Below are positions 45,390-56,449 of a DNA stretch of 64,000 nucleotides, one piece after another. Source of the stretch: Sepioteuthis lessoniana (lineage: Eukaryota > Mollusca > Cephalopoda > Myopsida > Loliginidae); contig OY757934.1 in assembly GCA_963585895.1 (NCBI GenBank), positions 38,516,758 to 38,580,757 on the forward strand, given 5' to 3'. A program made the translations under genes and the position numbers. Positions within the stretch are counted from its first letter, which is position 1; every line of letters starts with the position of its first letter. The notes under the pieces were generated by a model, which worked only from the letters and a program-made list of their open reading frames with translations, searched no databases and was not told where the DNA came from.

Positions 45390-45826
45390 AGGTCCCTCCT
45401 TTTTCTCCCCTTAAAATTTTAACCTTGATAAATTCCAGCTATCTCATTTTATTTTAATCTGTTAAATGTAGGATCAGTTACTTAATGCGTTGTTAAATTC
45501 TTTTTTTACACGATTTTATTTTTTCAGTTTTTAGGAAAGGGAATAACTGATACATGTGCTCTGAGATTATAATTAAATCTGTCAAAAACATGTAAAACTG
45601 AATGATAATTTAATCTATTTGATGGGGGTAGTTTTCTATCCAATTTAAGGTTTTTTTTTTATTCTGTAAAGTTTGAAGAAATTTTAAACTGCTCATACAT
45701 TAATCAGCCACAATAAAAAAGCAAAGTTTTTCTTTTATTTGTCAAGTTTCAAATAGTGGAAGCCTTAAATCTACTTTTACATTTCGGAAAGTTTTAGGTG
45801 AGGGGTTCCTTAAAGTAGTTAGAAGC

Positions 45827-45869
<43 letters not shown>

Positions 45870-46117
45870 TAATTCCCAACATGGGGCAGCACGGTAATAT
45901 TTTTGTGGAGCTTGCAATATTTTGGTGGGTCTTGTTTAGCGACAAAGTTAATATCGTTTTAACCTTCCTTTGCCTGAATTGCTATAAAATTTCAAATATG
46001 TAAGAATTAAATATTACAAGACAGACTCACTTATATATAAACAAGTTTTTGAGTAACATTCATACATCCATTGCTTCATCTTTCTTAGATGATAGCTGTC
46101 TCTACCCTTAGCATCCG
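45390..46117. other. gene-free stretch
   Basis: AT-rich; (TA)n at 45832-45867. No family recognised. Confidence 0.5.
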
Positions 46118-46120
46118 TTG

Positions 46121-46330
46121 CCATCATCATCATCATCATCATGTCGCACTATCAGCACAGATATCCTTGACCCTCTCTCCCCACCTCTCCCTATCGTCTG
46201 CTGCTTCCGGCAGGTCTTCAGGGCTACATCCCGTATCGGCACTGAGCTGCTGTATGTAGGTTCGAGCTGGTTGTCCTGCGTTTGCTCGGCCACGTGGAGG
46301 GATCCACAGGAGTACATCTCTTACCATCTA
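46121..46330 (-). mobile_element. LINE-2f 3' end fragment
   Basis: The (ATC)n run at 46121-46142 leads into the antisense C-terminus; the minus-strand frame reads 'VLLWIPPRGRANAGQPARTYI', 'DTGCSPEDLPEAADDRERW' and 'ERVKDICADSAT'. It keeps an open frame over 62 codons and is therefore fairly young. Confidence 0.85.
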
Positions 46331-46759
46331 TCTGCAATGTCCATGACCTCTGATATAACTTTTGAGATCAGTTTTCAATTTTATTGGCAGCAGGCTTTTA
46401 TGTCAGATGAATTATGAAAATTTAGCTTTTCTGATTGGATCTGAAATATCTATAACTTTTTGTGAAACATCATATGTCTCCTCGGTTCAGATACTGATTT
46501 ACAGACCTTGCTGCAAAAGACAGGTATTGTTGGCAGAACATGAAAATAGATTAACGATATTTGCGAGCTTATCCTATCAACATGAACATTCACATGATTC
46601 GCTTAACCTAGGTTTGATAATAGTACATATCCATACACTCACCACACTCCTAAGATTGCATATTAGTTGGAAAATCTGCATAGGTGCCCATTCTAAAACC
46701 ACATTTTATTTGAGTATGGTTAAGGTGATAAAGTTCATCGATGTTGCATATTTACCTAT

Positions 46760-46981
46760 TTAAGCGCCTATATTCTCTCTGATTAATCTCGGCTCATCCC
46801 AGCCGTGCACATCCACATGGAATGCCTTCGAATTTTCCTTTAGATTATCCTTAGACCTTTTTCTGGATTTGTGTTGTAAACACTTTCCTGTTTTCAGTTT
46901 TCCGTTGAAATGTTGTTTGGGAAATCTGTTATTCTTCCTGATAACGTCTCCAGCAAAATGCATCTGGTTGAAAATAATCAT
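46760..46981 (-). pseudogene. LINE C-terminal remnant of another family
   Basis: 'MHFAGDVIRKNNRFPKQHFNG' then 'KLKTGKCLQHKSRKRSKDNLK' follows the pattern of LINE protein ends in many animals (..W-x-GHV-x-R-x..RLPK..YGEL..GKR..KD-LK..). The invariant GHV is GDV here. About 73 codons open. Partner domains are not found upstream, though 46330-46760 may hold further decayed parts. Confidence 0.5.
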
Positions 46982-47033
46982 TGTTTCACTGCTCTTACGT
47001 TCGAACCTTTGAAAAAAAAACAGATAACGGCAA

Positions 47034-47760
47034 CATGCCTAAGGAACATGAAGTTTTATAAGGCGATCTACAATTGTAGATAAAAAACAGATGACAGTAA
47101 CAGATAACAGGCGATCTAGAACTGTAGATAAAAAAAAAACAGATAACGGTTACAGATAACTGACGATCTACAACTGTAGATAAATAACAGATGACAGTAA
47201 CAGATAACGGGCGATCTACAACTAGATAAACAACAGATAATGGTAACAGATAACTGACGATCTACAACTGTAGATAAAAAACAGATAACGGTTACAGATA
47301 ACTGGCGATCTAGAACTGTAAATAAATAATAGATGACAGTAACAGATAACGGGCGATCTAGAACTGTAGATAAAAAAAAAACAGATAACGGTTACAGATA
47401 ACTGGCGATCTAGAACTGTAGATAAAAAAAAACAGATAACGGTAACAGATAACTGACGATCTACAACTGTAGATTAAAAACAGTTAACGGTTACAGATAA
47501 CTGGCGATATATAACTGTAGATAAAAAAAACAGATAACGGTTACAAATAACTGGCGATCTAGAACTGTAGATAAAAAAACAAACAGATAACGGTTACAGA
47601 TAACTGACGATCTACAACTAGATAAACAACAGATAACGGTTACAGATAACTGGCGATCTACAACTAGATAAACAACAGATAACTGACGATCTACAACTAT
47701 AAATAAACAACAGATAACGGTAACAGATAACGATAACATGTATAAGGGACATGAAGTTTT
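47034..47760. repeat. 45-50-bp minisatellite
   Basis: About fifteen units built on ACAGATAACGGTTACAGATA, 'ACTGGCGATCTA' and 'GAACTGTAGATAAAAAA', with unit variants (TGACGATCTACAACT). The edges carry ATGAAGTTTTATAAGGCGATC (47051) and ATGAAGTTTTATATGGCGATC (47751) in shortened form, an outer direct repeat. The minus-strand frame of 'LSVTVICCL' is its translation. Confidence 0.92.
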
Positions 47761-47810
47761 ATATGGCGATCATTGATACCACACAACTACTCTACCTTGT
47801 CTCACATGAA

Positions 47811-48147
47811 TGGTCCCATGAAAATATTAATACCGCCGTCACGTTTCTTAACTTTTGCTTTACCAAGCAAGAATACTTTCCACAAACGCGTTTTTGAGAG
47901 GTCAAATATGTATAGTTTCTTATCCATTTGGGTATTCTTGCATCTCGTAGCCACTTATATAGTCGCTGAACTAATCTGTTGGGAATAGATGTAAATATTT
48001 AATTCTTTGAAACAAGAGCTGTTCTATGTTCTAATAGGTTCGTGTTATCACAATACAGACTAGTTCTTGAGAATATGTTGGTCTATGTATAATAGGTCTT
48101 TAATTTCTTTACGTTCTTCAGGAAATATCCATGGGATTTCAAGTGAG
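47811..48147 (+). repeat. 337-bp block, nearly identical to 55125-55460
   Basis: From CCCATGAAAATATTAATAC to GATTTCAAGTGAGTAA the two blocks differ at only a handful of bases (for example GCCGTC/ACTACCGTC, ATGTATAG/ATATATAG, AAGAGCT/AAAAGCT). Part of it resembles 48711-48857, just before an LTR-2 unit ('TAACTAATCTGTTG'). It may therefore be the 3' internal end plus LTR start of a retroelement. The plus frame ends TAG, two bases before TGTAAATATT. Confidence 0.8.
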
Positions 48148-48646
48148 TAATAGTGTTATATATTCCTTCAGAGTATATATTACGTACTATTCTACTTGTT
48201 ACCTCTTTATTTCGATCGTCTTGACAGTCAGCACCAACCTTCTTACCATGATCTTTCGCCGAATCTTTCTGGCTGTATTTCCTTGTCATCCACCATTTTG
48301 TCGTCTCAGTGTCGTTGTCTTCTATTATTATCTCCCTTTTTTAAAAGTTCTTCCCCACTAGGAAGATGAATTCCAACGTGACTACATTTTTATGTGGGCA
48401 TGATTTTTTTGTTTCAACTGCTCTAGTCAAGCGTTTTTCAATAAAGTTTCTTTCTTCTACGCTTTTCGGTCCCCTAATTGAAACCATCCAATCAGAGCCA
48501 AGCTTTCAACTACCCTTGAATTTCAGTATTTGTCGATTAGACGGAGTTAACTCGTGTGTTTTTTTCCGCTGTTTAACAGTTATGAATTAATTCGAATTAA
48601 GCTCTGCCTGTCAATATAAAATATCACCAATCTATTAAGTAACAAT

Positions 48647-48647
<1 letters not shown>

Positions 48648-48707
<60 letters not shown>
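48648..48707. repeat. (CT)n microsatellite
   Basis: Sixty bases of uninterrupted CT. Confidence 0.97.
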
Positions 48708-48709
<2 letters not shown>

Positions 48710-48856
48710 GCAATGAGAATTTTCCACTTTATTGAGGAACATGTTACTGGTCTATTTTGAAGGTCCTTCTAGATCAGGATAGTGTTTTATCTTTTCGGGT
48801 ATTCATGCATATCGTAACCATTTACTAAGTTGCTTAACTAATCTGTTGTGAATATG

Positions 48857-49560
48857 TTATATAATTAAGGAATGATTTTTTTATATTAATCATTTTTCTT
48901 TAATTATATTTTATCTTTCAGTTTGGTTGAGCTTTGAACTATTCGGGGCAAGAGTTCAGGTGCATAGTCATTGGGTACAGTTTTACGTTCACGTGCAAAG
49001 GATATGACAATCACCATTGTCATAATAAACCACCAGACAGGAAATGGGCCGGAGTGTAGATGATGTCACGCCCGGAAGAGATGGTCCTGAGAATTAGAGG
49101 ATTTTGAAAAATAGTGAGTTGAAAATTGAGATCGGACAATGGAGCTAGATAGATGAGTTCTCTGCCATTGGGGTCGATAGTTAAATTTCTGCCATACAGT
49201 TGAGAGTTGAAGATGCAGTTGGGAAGTTGACATTGGATCATGCAGGTAGACAGTTGTGTTCTCTGCCACTGGGGCATAGAGAGTTGAGTTCTCTACCGTT
49301 GCAGCGGCGGCGGTTAAAATTTTCGGATCTCTACCGACAGAGATCTTAAACACCACGAGATGCGCTGCGCGTTGGGGATGGTTAGCATTGTAAGAATTTT
49401 GTCTCTCTCCTCGTGTCACTATGGACCGAAATCAGAAACTAATAAATGCGTTCGTGCCTGAACAACAGAGTCCGCCTGTTTCTGCCTGTAAGTCCGCTTG
49501 TAATTGCCTGTTTTACTATCTGTATCTGTATTATTATTACAGACATCACCAAATTATGGC
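48857..49560 (+). mobile_element. LTR-2 family LTR-like unit
   Basis: Likely begins TGTTATATAATTAAGG. Shares 'AAAGGATATGACAATCA', 'CATAATAAACC', 'TGATGTCACGCCCGGAAG' (49061-49078) and 'ACTAATAAATGCGTTCGTG' with 43353-43870. The internal 'GAGTTCTCTGCC' motifs near 49155 and 49257 are a local duplication. The 3' edge is uncertain. The two minus-strand frames across it (49020-49419) are incidental. Confidence 0.6.
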
Positions 49561-49629
49561 TACGAGCAGTATAAAAAAAATAGATGTAATTTTTTTAAAA
49601 CCAGAATTCATGAATCTCATTCATAGTCT

Positions 49630-50197
49630 TGTTATATAATTTCGGAAGGATTTTTTTTTATATTATCATTTTTCGCTTTGTATATCTCACTTTTCGGTTA
49701 AAGTTAGGCTGAGAACCTTTCGGCTTAGTGCATAGGTTAGTTAGGTGCACACATTGAGTGCAGGTGTTCACGCGCGCGGGGGAAGAGGGATGTGACAATC
49801 ACAGATGTCACAATAAAAAACCCAGATAGAAAATAATACTGACGTCATGCCCGGAAGCGATGTGCTGAGGATTTTGGGATTTGAAAAGAAACAGTTAGTT
49901 GAGATTCGACGCTAGAGGAAGAAAGTTGATTTTCCGGCGCTTGCCGAGGCCAGACCAGTGGTTTGCGGCGGGGTGCCGCACGTGGTGGGGTCAGATGGAA
50001 AAGTCAGCATAGAAAGAAATTGTGTCTCTCTCTTCCTGCCGAAAAACCTTTAACTCAATAGGGTAATAAAAAGTTTCGTACCAGGACCAAGAGAGTCGTA
50101 AGTGTTTCGTATTTTTCGGATTCCTATGCGTTATGAATATTGTGAACGTTTTTTACATATATGAATATTTCACATACTCATATCTAGCTATGTAACA
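49630..50197 (+). mobile_element. solo LTR, LTR-1 family, 568 bp
   Basis: Starts TGTTATATAATTTCGG and ends GCTATGTAACA, flanked by GTCT at 49626-49629 and 50198-50201. Contains TGACGTCATGCCCGGAAG at 49840-49857 and 'GGTAATAAAAAGTTTCGTAC' near 50062. Third LTR-1 with an exact 4-bp duplication, immediately downstream of an LTR-2 unit. Confidence 0.88.
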
Positions 50198-50329
50198 GTC
50201 TGGTACCTTTCAATTTGCTACTTTCTTGATTGTTACCTTTAATGAATCAAGATGTATGTATTTTGCATCCAATGAAAGGATATGCTACGTTAAATATTTA
50301 TTTTTCGTCGGTTCTTTTGGAGCATATCC

Positions 50330-50460
50330 ATTCTTTTTAAAAAAATTCTAAAACAGATTTTCTTTACAAAAACTTGTTTCCTGGTGATGACAAAAGGTCG
50401 AAACTAATAGCTAGAATTTTTTCAAATAAATAACAACAAAGAAACCTTCCCATTTGCTTA
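50330..50460 (+). mobile_element. possible Penelope-like 3' tail
   Basis: 'TGGTGATGACAAAAGGTCGA' followed by 'AAC' resembles 3' UTR ends of Penelope-like elements (GATGA..GTCGAAAC). No coding domain upstream, so only suggestive. Confidence 0.3.
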
Positions 50461-50482
50461 ATCATGTTTTTTTTATCTCCCG

Positions 50483-50517
<35 letters not shown>

Positions 50518-50519
50518 CG

Positions 50520-51300
50520 TAACAAACGATATCTTACTAAAATTCTTCTGTTTGTATATATGCAATAGTGTCATTGCAAAAACAACACATTATGTAAGGT
50601 TACGGTATCATCTTGAATATTAAAATTAAAAAATAATAGGCGATTCATGTTTTTCATACACGAAAGCGTTTATTCCCTGGTACAATTTTTGAGCAGTTCG
50701 ACACAAATACGAGGAGAGAGGAAGACCTTGTAAGTGTCTATCAACGTATCTCCTTTGCAGCCATCCCACCACCCGTCTCTCATTGATTCGTACCAACGTC
50801 TACCCCCAACTTCTCTTTTGGATTTCAAAACTCAACTGCCTTAATTTTCAAAGTATCTTATTCTTATATATTCTCTGTTTTAATTACTCATTGCATCATA
50901 CTTTCTAGAATCTTCACATTTGTTATAATCCCTTTTTTACCCACGCCTGTCGACAAGCCTTGATTTGTTAACTATCCATATCCTGTCTTCCTCGGCGTTA
51001 TTTTGACGTGAGGTGTTACCGTCTGTAGACACATTTGAGCTTGTTCCCATCTGCAGACACATTTGACCTTGTTACCATCTGTAGTCAGATTTGACCTTTA
51101 CGGGGAGCTACAATTACATTCAAAGTCCTTAGCTAACTTACAATTTCACCAAATAAATAAAATAATTAATACAATTGATTAATCACCCTAATTATTTGAC
51201 AATTATACTGAGAATACCCGTAAAATGCGCTAAGAGAATTTGCAAAAGAATATTTGAGGAAGCTTACATTTTTCTCTGAACGTTATCTTTTAATCCCTCA
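50520..51300. other. gene-free stretch with a 28-bp x3 tandem
   Basis: GTTACCGTCTGTAGACACAT, GTTCCCATCTGCAGACACAT and GTTACCATCTGTAGTCAGAT at 51015-51095, each followed by TTGA(C/G)CTT, are three copies of a 28-bp unit. Otherwise nothing recognised. Confidence 0.7.
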
Positions 51301-51305
51301 AATCA

Positions 51306-51326
51306 TATATATATATATATATATAT

Positions 51327-51386
<60 letters not shown>
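51306..51386. repeat. (TA)n/(TG)n microsatellite
   Basis: TA run then about 55 bp of TG. Confidence 0.95.
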
Positions 51387-51388
<2 letters not shown>

Positions 51389-51484
51389 CGAGATAACTAT
51401 AAAACACTAATTAGGATCTTTCACTTCTTCCTAAATAGAATCTGCTACAAGAGTTACCTAATGAGTTCACTAGTTTTCCGGTTG

Positions 51485-51679
51485 ATTGGTTGCCAAAGCC
51501 ATTCCCCAAGAAGCAGAGTAGTGCTACTATTTAACCCATAGCTAGAAGGATAAGGGGTTCATACCTTTCCCAAGGGTATTTGTCTGAAAGGGAACGTAAT
51601 AGCGTGACTGGTGTACTAACTCGCTTACTACAATTCCGCAGTCCATCGCTTTAACCATTACACCACGTGGACACCCCCT
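51485..51679 (-). mobile_element. SINE-A lacking its 3' tail
   Basis: Minus strand: 'GCTACTATTTAACCCATAGC', 'CATACCTTTCCCAAGGGTAT', and the head 'GTCCATCGCTTTAACCATTA', 'ACCACGTGGACACC'. The conserved tail (GGTTGATATGCCAT) is missing, unusual for a SINE whose mobility depends on it; probably a later deletion. Confidence 0.88.
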
Positions 51680-51944
51680 CCTCTTCTAGTTGAGTTATAA
51701 ATTAAAAATGTATTGGAATTGAAAAATTATATAAAATCAAAAATTAAAGATTAAAAATTTTATTTATTTTAACATATTTATACAAACTGAAGTTTCCCAT
51801 TCGTTGCAATAACGTTAATCCATGGTCTTAATACTCTCAATTTTGAAATTGTATGTCGTTGTCCATATCTTAAGGGAATGAATGGGACAAATTTACAAAC
51901 TAATATCGTTTTACAATTTACAAATTCCTTTTTGGTTTATTAAT

Positions 51945-52015
51945 TTGTTTGTTGTTTGTTTGGTTGTTTGGTTGGTTGGTTGTTTGGTTGTTTGGTTGGT
52001 TGGTTGGTTGTTTAT
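51945..52015. repeat. (GGTT)n-type repeat
   Basis: TTTGGTTGGTTGG repeats; resembles the complement of the (CCAA)n at SINE-B ends but stands alone. Confidence 0.8.
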
Positions 52016-52542
52016 TTTGTACTTACCGAACAAAAATCTTTCATTTTAATTATCAAAAGACCTCTTTTGAAACGTTGAAACGGAAACCACATAAAAAAAG
52101 TTCTTTAAGAGGGTTATCGTGTCTGAATATCTGCTGCCGTAGGGAACAGCACCGGAAGAAGTATATAATAACTTTAAAAAAAAGCAACAAAAATGAATTA
52201 TTCTCAAGGACATATCGTCTTGTTGTTCCTAAGTCTTAAGAATGTCGGAGTCATTTGTTGGCATTTAGCAACTCGCCTCAGGGAATTTATCATACTTTGG
52301 CTTCATTATCGTATTCAATAAGCCTAAAAGAGTTAATCGGTGGGATGGAGCGGCAAATGGAAAGTTTTACTGGTCTGTCTCTTGCCATTTTCAGCCTGAA
52401 TTCGTTGATTGTTCTCGATTTTTAGCCGCTTCCTTTGTTTTCATGGCAAGAGCTTTCATTCCACTTTGTTTTTTTGTTTTGTCTTGTTTTGTTTTTTCTG
52501 TTCTGCAACCATGTTCTTTTTTCTTTTTTTCTTTTTTTGCTT

Positions 52543-52569
52543 TGAACATCATCCTGAGTTTACTGCAGT

Positions 52570-52631
<62 letters not shown>

Positions 52632-52738
52632 TCTCCTTCCTTTTTCTTCAATCTTTGATTTCATTTTGGTGTTTTCTTTTAAGCATACAGCGTGCTTTTT
52701 CCTTTCACTTTTAACATCATGCTGATTCTTCGGTAGAA

Positions 52739-52794
<56 letters not shown>

Positions 52795-52932
52795 TTTTTA
52801 TTTTTCCCTCTTTTTCTTCCACCTTTGCTTCATTCTATTTTCGTATTTTCTTCTAAGCAAACGATGAATGCTTCTTTTTAAATTCATTTTGAATATCATG
52901 TTGATTTTATTGAATTCCAGAGCCCCCGCCCA

Positions 52933-53000
<68 letters not shown>

Positions 53001-53005
53001 CTTTC
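52543..53005. repeat. about 180-bp tandem triplication, each unit carrying a (CT)n array
   Basis: Each unit has a 'GAACATCATCCTGAGTTTA' / 'AACATCATGCTGATTCTTC' / 'AATATCATGTTGATTTTAT' leader, then (CT)n (52573-52625, 52737-52791, 52936-52996). Units 1 and 2 then have 'TCTTCAATCTTTG'/'TCTTCCACCTTTG' and 'TTTTCTT(T/C)TAAGCA'. Frames of SLSLSL are its translation. Confidence 0.85.
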
Positions 53006-53294
53006 TTTCTCTGAATTAATTATTTATTTTTAATAGCAGTGTAACATCTTTGAAGCATCTTTACTTTAAGAGCATTGCTCTGATAAAAATCCAGCTATGA
53101 AATGCTGTTTTTATTGGATGATAATAACATGGATACGTACTCTCATACGCTGAAACATTCTCAAACATGTATACATTTTAAAAATTTGAGTAATATGCAT
53201 AACAATTTCGATTTTCTACCTATACTGCGTGCACAGTAGTTTTTCACAATCCTGCCGTCTAGCTCTTTCTTTGTCTCTCTGTTTCTCTCTCGCC

Positions 53295-53333
<39 letters not shown>

Positions 53334-53335
53334 AT

Positions 53336-53733
53336 TTTACTCTTTTAAGAGTTTTTCACACTAGTATTAGCTGATGGTTTTACACCAGAGCTTGAGTGAC
53401 AGCAAGTCTCCTCAAGTCTCCAGGACTCTTCTCAGTATTCTGGCCGATCTTAATCATGCTGTAGTTTGGATGGTTTCCACTCGTCTTCTTATTTCCAAGT
53501 TCTCCAGTCCCATTATCAATCATTTGGTGAACGTACTGAGAGCACCAATTACAAACGGTATCACCGTTACTTTCATGTTCCATAGTTTTTTCAGCTCTCT
53601 AGCAAGGTCCAGGTACTTATCTTTCTTTCCACCTTCTTTCATTTTCACTCTGTTGTCGGCCCAGACAGCAAGATCCACAATTCGACAAGTTCCCTTTTTT
53701 AGTTTTTTTTTTTTTTATCACTAGGTCGGATCC
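53336..53733 (-). mobile_element. LINE-1f, antisense 3' end
   Basis: The plus strand shows the complement of the 3' coding end: 'GTCTCCTCAAGTCTCCAGGA', 'CTTTCATGTTCCATAG' and 'CAAGATCCACAATTCG'. On the minus strand this is '..CRIVDLAVWADNRVKMKE..' through '..RILRRVLET'. It ends at TTTTAC next to (TA)n. 5'-truncated. Confidence 0.8.
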
Positions 53734-53776
<43 letters not shown>

Positions 53777-53777
<1 letters not shown>

Positions 53778-53963
53778 TCTCATTAGAGCTTTTCACATCA
53801 GCGTTAGTCGATGGTTTTTCCCTGGAGCCTGAATGACAGCAAGTCTCCTCAAGTCTCCAGGACTCTTCTTAGTATTCTGGCCGTTCTCAGTAATGCTGTC
53901 GTTTGGATGGTCTCCACTCGTCCGTCAACTTCCAAGTCATCCAGTCCCTTTAGTAAACCTTTA
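53777..53963 (-). mobile_element. LINE-1f, 187-bp antisense 3' end embedded in (TTA)n
   Basis: The final about 187 bp of LINE-1f only, lying between (TTA)n at 53734-53776 and 53964-54019. Same sequence as 53350-53540 with some substitutions. The flanking repeats are what is expected if the element integrates within a TAA tract. Confidence 0.85.
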
Positions 53964-54188
53964 GTTATTATTATTATTATTATTATTATTATTGTTGTTA
54001 TTATTATTATTATTATTATGTTGTATTACAAATACTATTCTGATAATTTTCTCTTCTTCGCTTATTTCTATTTGAAGATATCAAAACTATTTTTGCTTGT
54101 AATCAATAGGAAATAGAAGAGGAACCTCTCTAAAAGGCATGTATTTTTTACGCTTATATCGCTATATTGCGCTCTACATAAAGCATGT

Positions 54189-54255
54189 ATTTACCCAACC
54201 CAGGAAGTGACACAAATTCAATTTTCAACTGGAGAACAGCAAAATTCCCATATAT
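54189..54255 (-). mobile_element. possible SINE-C tail fragment
   Basis: 'TTTACCCAACCC', 'AAGTGACACAAATTCAATTT' resemble the SINE-C tail; too short to be sure. Confidence 0.35.
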
Positions 54256-54324
54256 ACAGAAATTCTCCCGATCTGTAACAGTATTACTATTGCTATAAGA
54301 TTGCAGTTCTAGGACTTCAACGGA

Positions 54325-54480
54325 ATGCTTTAAAAAAGTTATATGAAAACTACATAAGAATACTGTGTACTGTTTAGAACAAATCAGAGAGAAAAACCCA
54401 ACAAAACAACAGTAGTACGGTCACTTACCTCCCATTCAATGTGAAACGAGTCAGACACTGCTAGTGGTCTAAATAGAGCA
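54325..54480 (+). mobile_element. LINE-2f relative, fragment
   Basis: Plus-strand translation: 'KLYENYIRILCTV', stop, 'NKSERKTQQNNSSTVTYLPFN', 'VRHC' corresponds to the segment NYTRMLRAILNKSWRQ..KQQLYGHLPP of the RTE-like protein. Heavily mutated. Confidence 0.6.
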
Positions 54481-54819
54481 AGGAAGCTCTGCTACCAGAG
54501 AAACATTATTTGTGGCCCAAAATTTCGTTCATAGAGAATGAGGTTCTAATTTTGGAACTAATTTTGATTAGATTTTCCAGATGATCAGGCCCTTAGTCAA
54601 AATGTCATTAAAAGTCTGGTGATTGAAATTTAATTCCTCACTAATCATCAAATTGTCGATCAAGTCTTCTCTTATAAATGGGTTCATCTTCCACAATTCC
54701 TTCGCAACTCCCACCACAACACACACACACACGCACGCAGAGTTTGTTTTTTTTTTATCAAAGAGATTCCTTTCAGCCTTTAAATTTGATTGGTAACTAT
54801 ATTGTCCAAAAACTAATTA

Positions 54820-54990
54820 TATATATACTGACATCCACAGACACACTGTTCCGTTGTATCACAACTCTTCAGACACGTAGGACGCTTGAAACTGGGATCA
54901 AAACCCGCCCAACTTGACGTTAGACTTCGTATCATGCTGCCCAACCAACAAGCGAACCACGTCACATCGGGAATTATAAGGCATTATGTA
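54820..54990 (+). repeat. TA-linked repeat family G, copy
   Basis: 'CATCCACAGACACACTGTTC', 'GTTGTATCACAACTC' and 'TCAGACACGTAGGACGC' match the reverse complement of 9960-10065 ('CATCCACAGACAAAC'). Confidence 0.55.
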
Positions 54991-55124
54991 GTAGCTTTCG
55001 TTTGTTTACATTTTTGCCTTACCGGATACCAGAGTGCTCAATTCATTTGAATAGCTTTGCACTATGTGAGTGGCAGCCGTAAATTCCTTCGCCATAGTGC
55101 TCAATCCCCGTGGGCGATATATAT

Positions 55125-55460
55125 GTCCCATGAAAATATTAATACTACCGTCACGTTTCTTAACTTTTGCTTTACCAAGCAAGAATACTTTCCACAAACG
55201 CGTTTTTGAGAGGTCAAATATATATAGTTTCTTATCCATTTGGGTATTCTTGCATCTCGTAGCCACTTATATAGTCGCTGAACTAATCTGTTGGGAATAG
55301 ATGTAAATATTTAATTCTTTGAAACAAAAGCTGTTCTATGTTCTAATCGGTTCGTGTTATCACAATACAGACTAGTTCTTGAGAATATGTTGGTCTATGT
55401 ATAATAGGTCTTTAATTTCTTTACGTTCTTCAGGAAATATCCATGGGATTTCAAGTGAGT
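55125..55460 (+). repeat. 336-bp block, partner of 47811-48147
   Basis: Same sequence as the 47.8-kb block but here bordered on both sides by AGTGCTCAA(T/C)CCCCGTGG (55097 and 55467). That suggests it lies between two copies of another short repeat. Overlapping frames read on both strands; the minus one begins 'MATRCKNTQMDKKLYIFDLSK'. I cannot tell which, if either, was coding. Confidence 0.8.
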
Positions 55461-55483
55461 AAAGAGTGCTCAACCCCCGTGGG

Positions 55484-55517
<34 letters not shown>

Positions 55518-55529
55518 ATCCACAAAGTC

Positions 55530-56064
55530 AGTAAATAGACTTAAATAGAATAATCCAAAAGGGATTGCCCAATGAGCGGCTGACTATTGTATGTAAACAT
55601 ATATAAAGAAACCTATGTATAGCAAAATATCATTAAGAACAAGAAAATGAATAAATATTTTCCATTATAAATTTATTTCACCCATCTATTGACAGGTTCT
55701 TCTGACGGATTTCAATAGAAGTTTGTTTCTTTTTTGACTGTTAACCCCAGGGAATATATTTCATCTTATGTAAGGTTCAATGGGTTATAATTTAAATATT
55801 TAATGATATATTTCAAGGATTTCATGGTTCTCTTTGGCAGTTACTGGGATGTACATGCAGTACAAGAAACCAAAGATTTAAGAAGAAATTATTGACAAGT
55901 TCTTCAGATGGATTTGAACAGAAGTTTGTTCTTTTTTTACCCTTATCTTCGAGGAATACATTTCATCTTATGTAAGGTTCAATGGGTAATAATAATTCAA
56001 ATATACATTAATATATTTTTTTTAAATCTTAAAAAATATCATATATTCAAATGGATATATAGTT

Positions 56065-56116
<52 letters not shown>

Positions 56117-56445
56117 CAATCAACTTAATTACATATCGATTTAATCTCCTACAGTGTAGTACCGTTGAGAATCTCAATACCCGCTAAAACGTTATCGCTA
56201 GTTCTGAAAAAAGTCATGAAAGTCTTCAACTGACACTGTCTTCACTTGGTTCTTGGTGGGTAAACTAAGAATTATGTAAAATCAACAACTATAAAGTTGA
56301 TTTTTCTCACAATGACTCAAATCTAAACGAGGCATATGTGTTGTACATAATGTTAGTTTTATTGTTCATACCACTGACATTGATTATCAAAATATTTTAC
56401 GGTGATTTAAACGTTTTAAAATCAGTTTTTTAGTTGTTTATTTTT
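55530..56445. other. gene-free stretch with a two-unit repeat
   Basis: 'ATTGACAGGTTCTTCTGACG' (55688) and 'ATTGACAAGTTCTTCAGATG' (55891) begin similar runs containing 'GAAGTTTGTT' and 'ATTTCATCTTATGTAAGGTT' about 200 bp apart. (TA)n at 56069-56116. No gene. Confidence 0.6.
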
Positions 56446-56449
56446 TGTT

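Noticed and set aside
47773..47988. Hydrophobic frame ending just before a possible LTR start, considered as an envelope-like C-terminus
   Set aside because: Only about 60 codons are shared between the two blocks, with no diagnostic motif; kept as an unassigned duplicated block.
49020..49419. Two overlapping minus-strand frames (85 and 117 codons)
   Set aside because: Inside the LTR-2 unit and built from its internal GAGTT repeats.
52409..52714. 101-codon frame with SLSLSL and hydrophobic flanks
   Set aside because: Driven by (CT)n and T-rich sequence.
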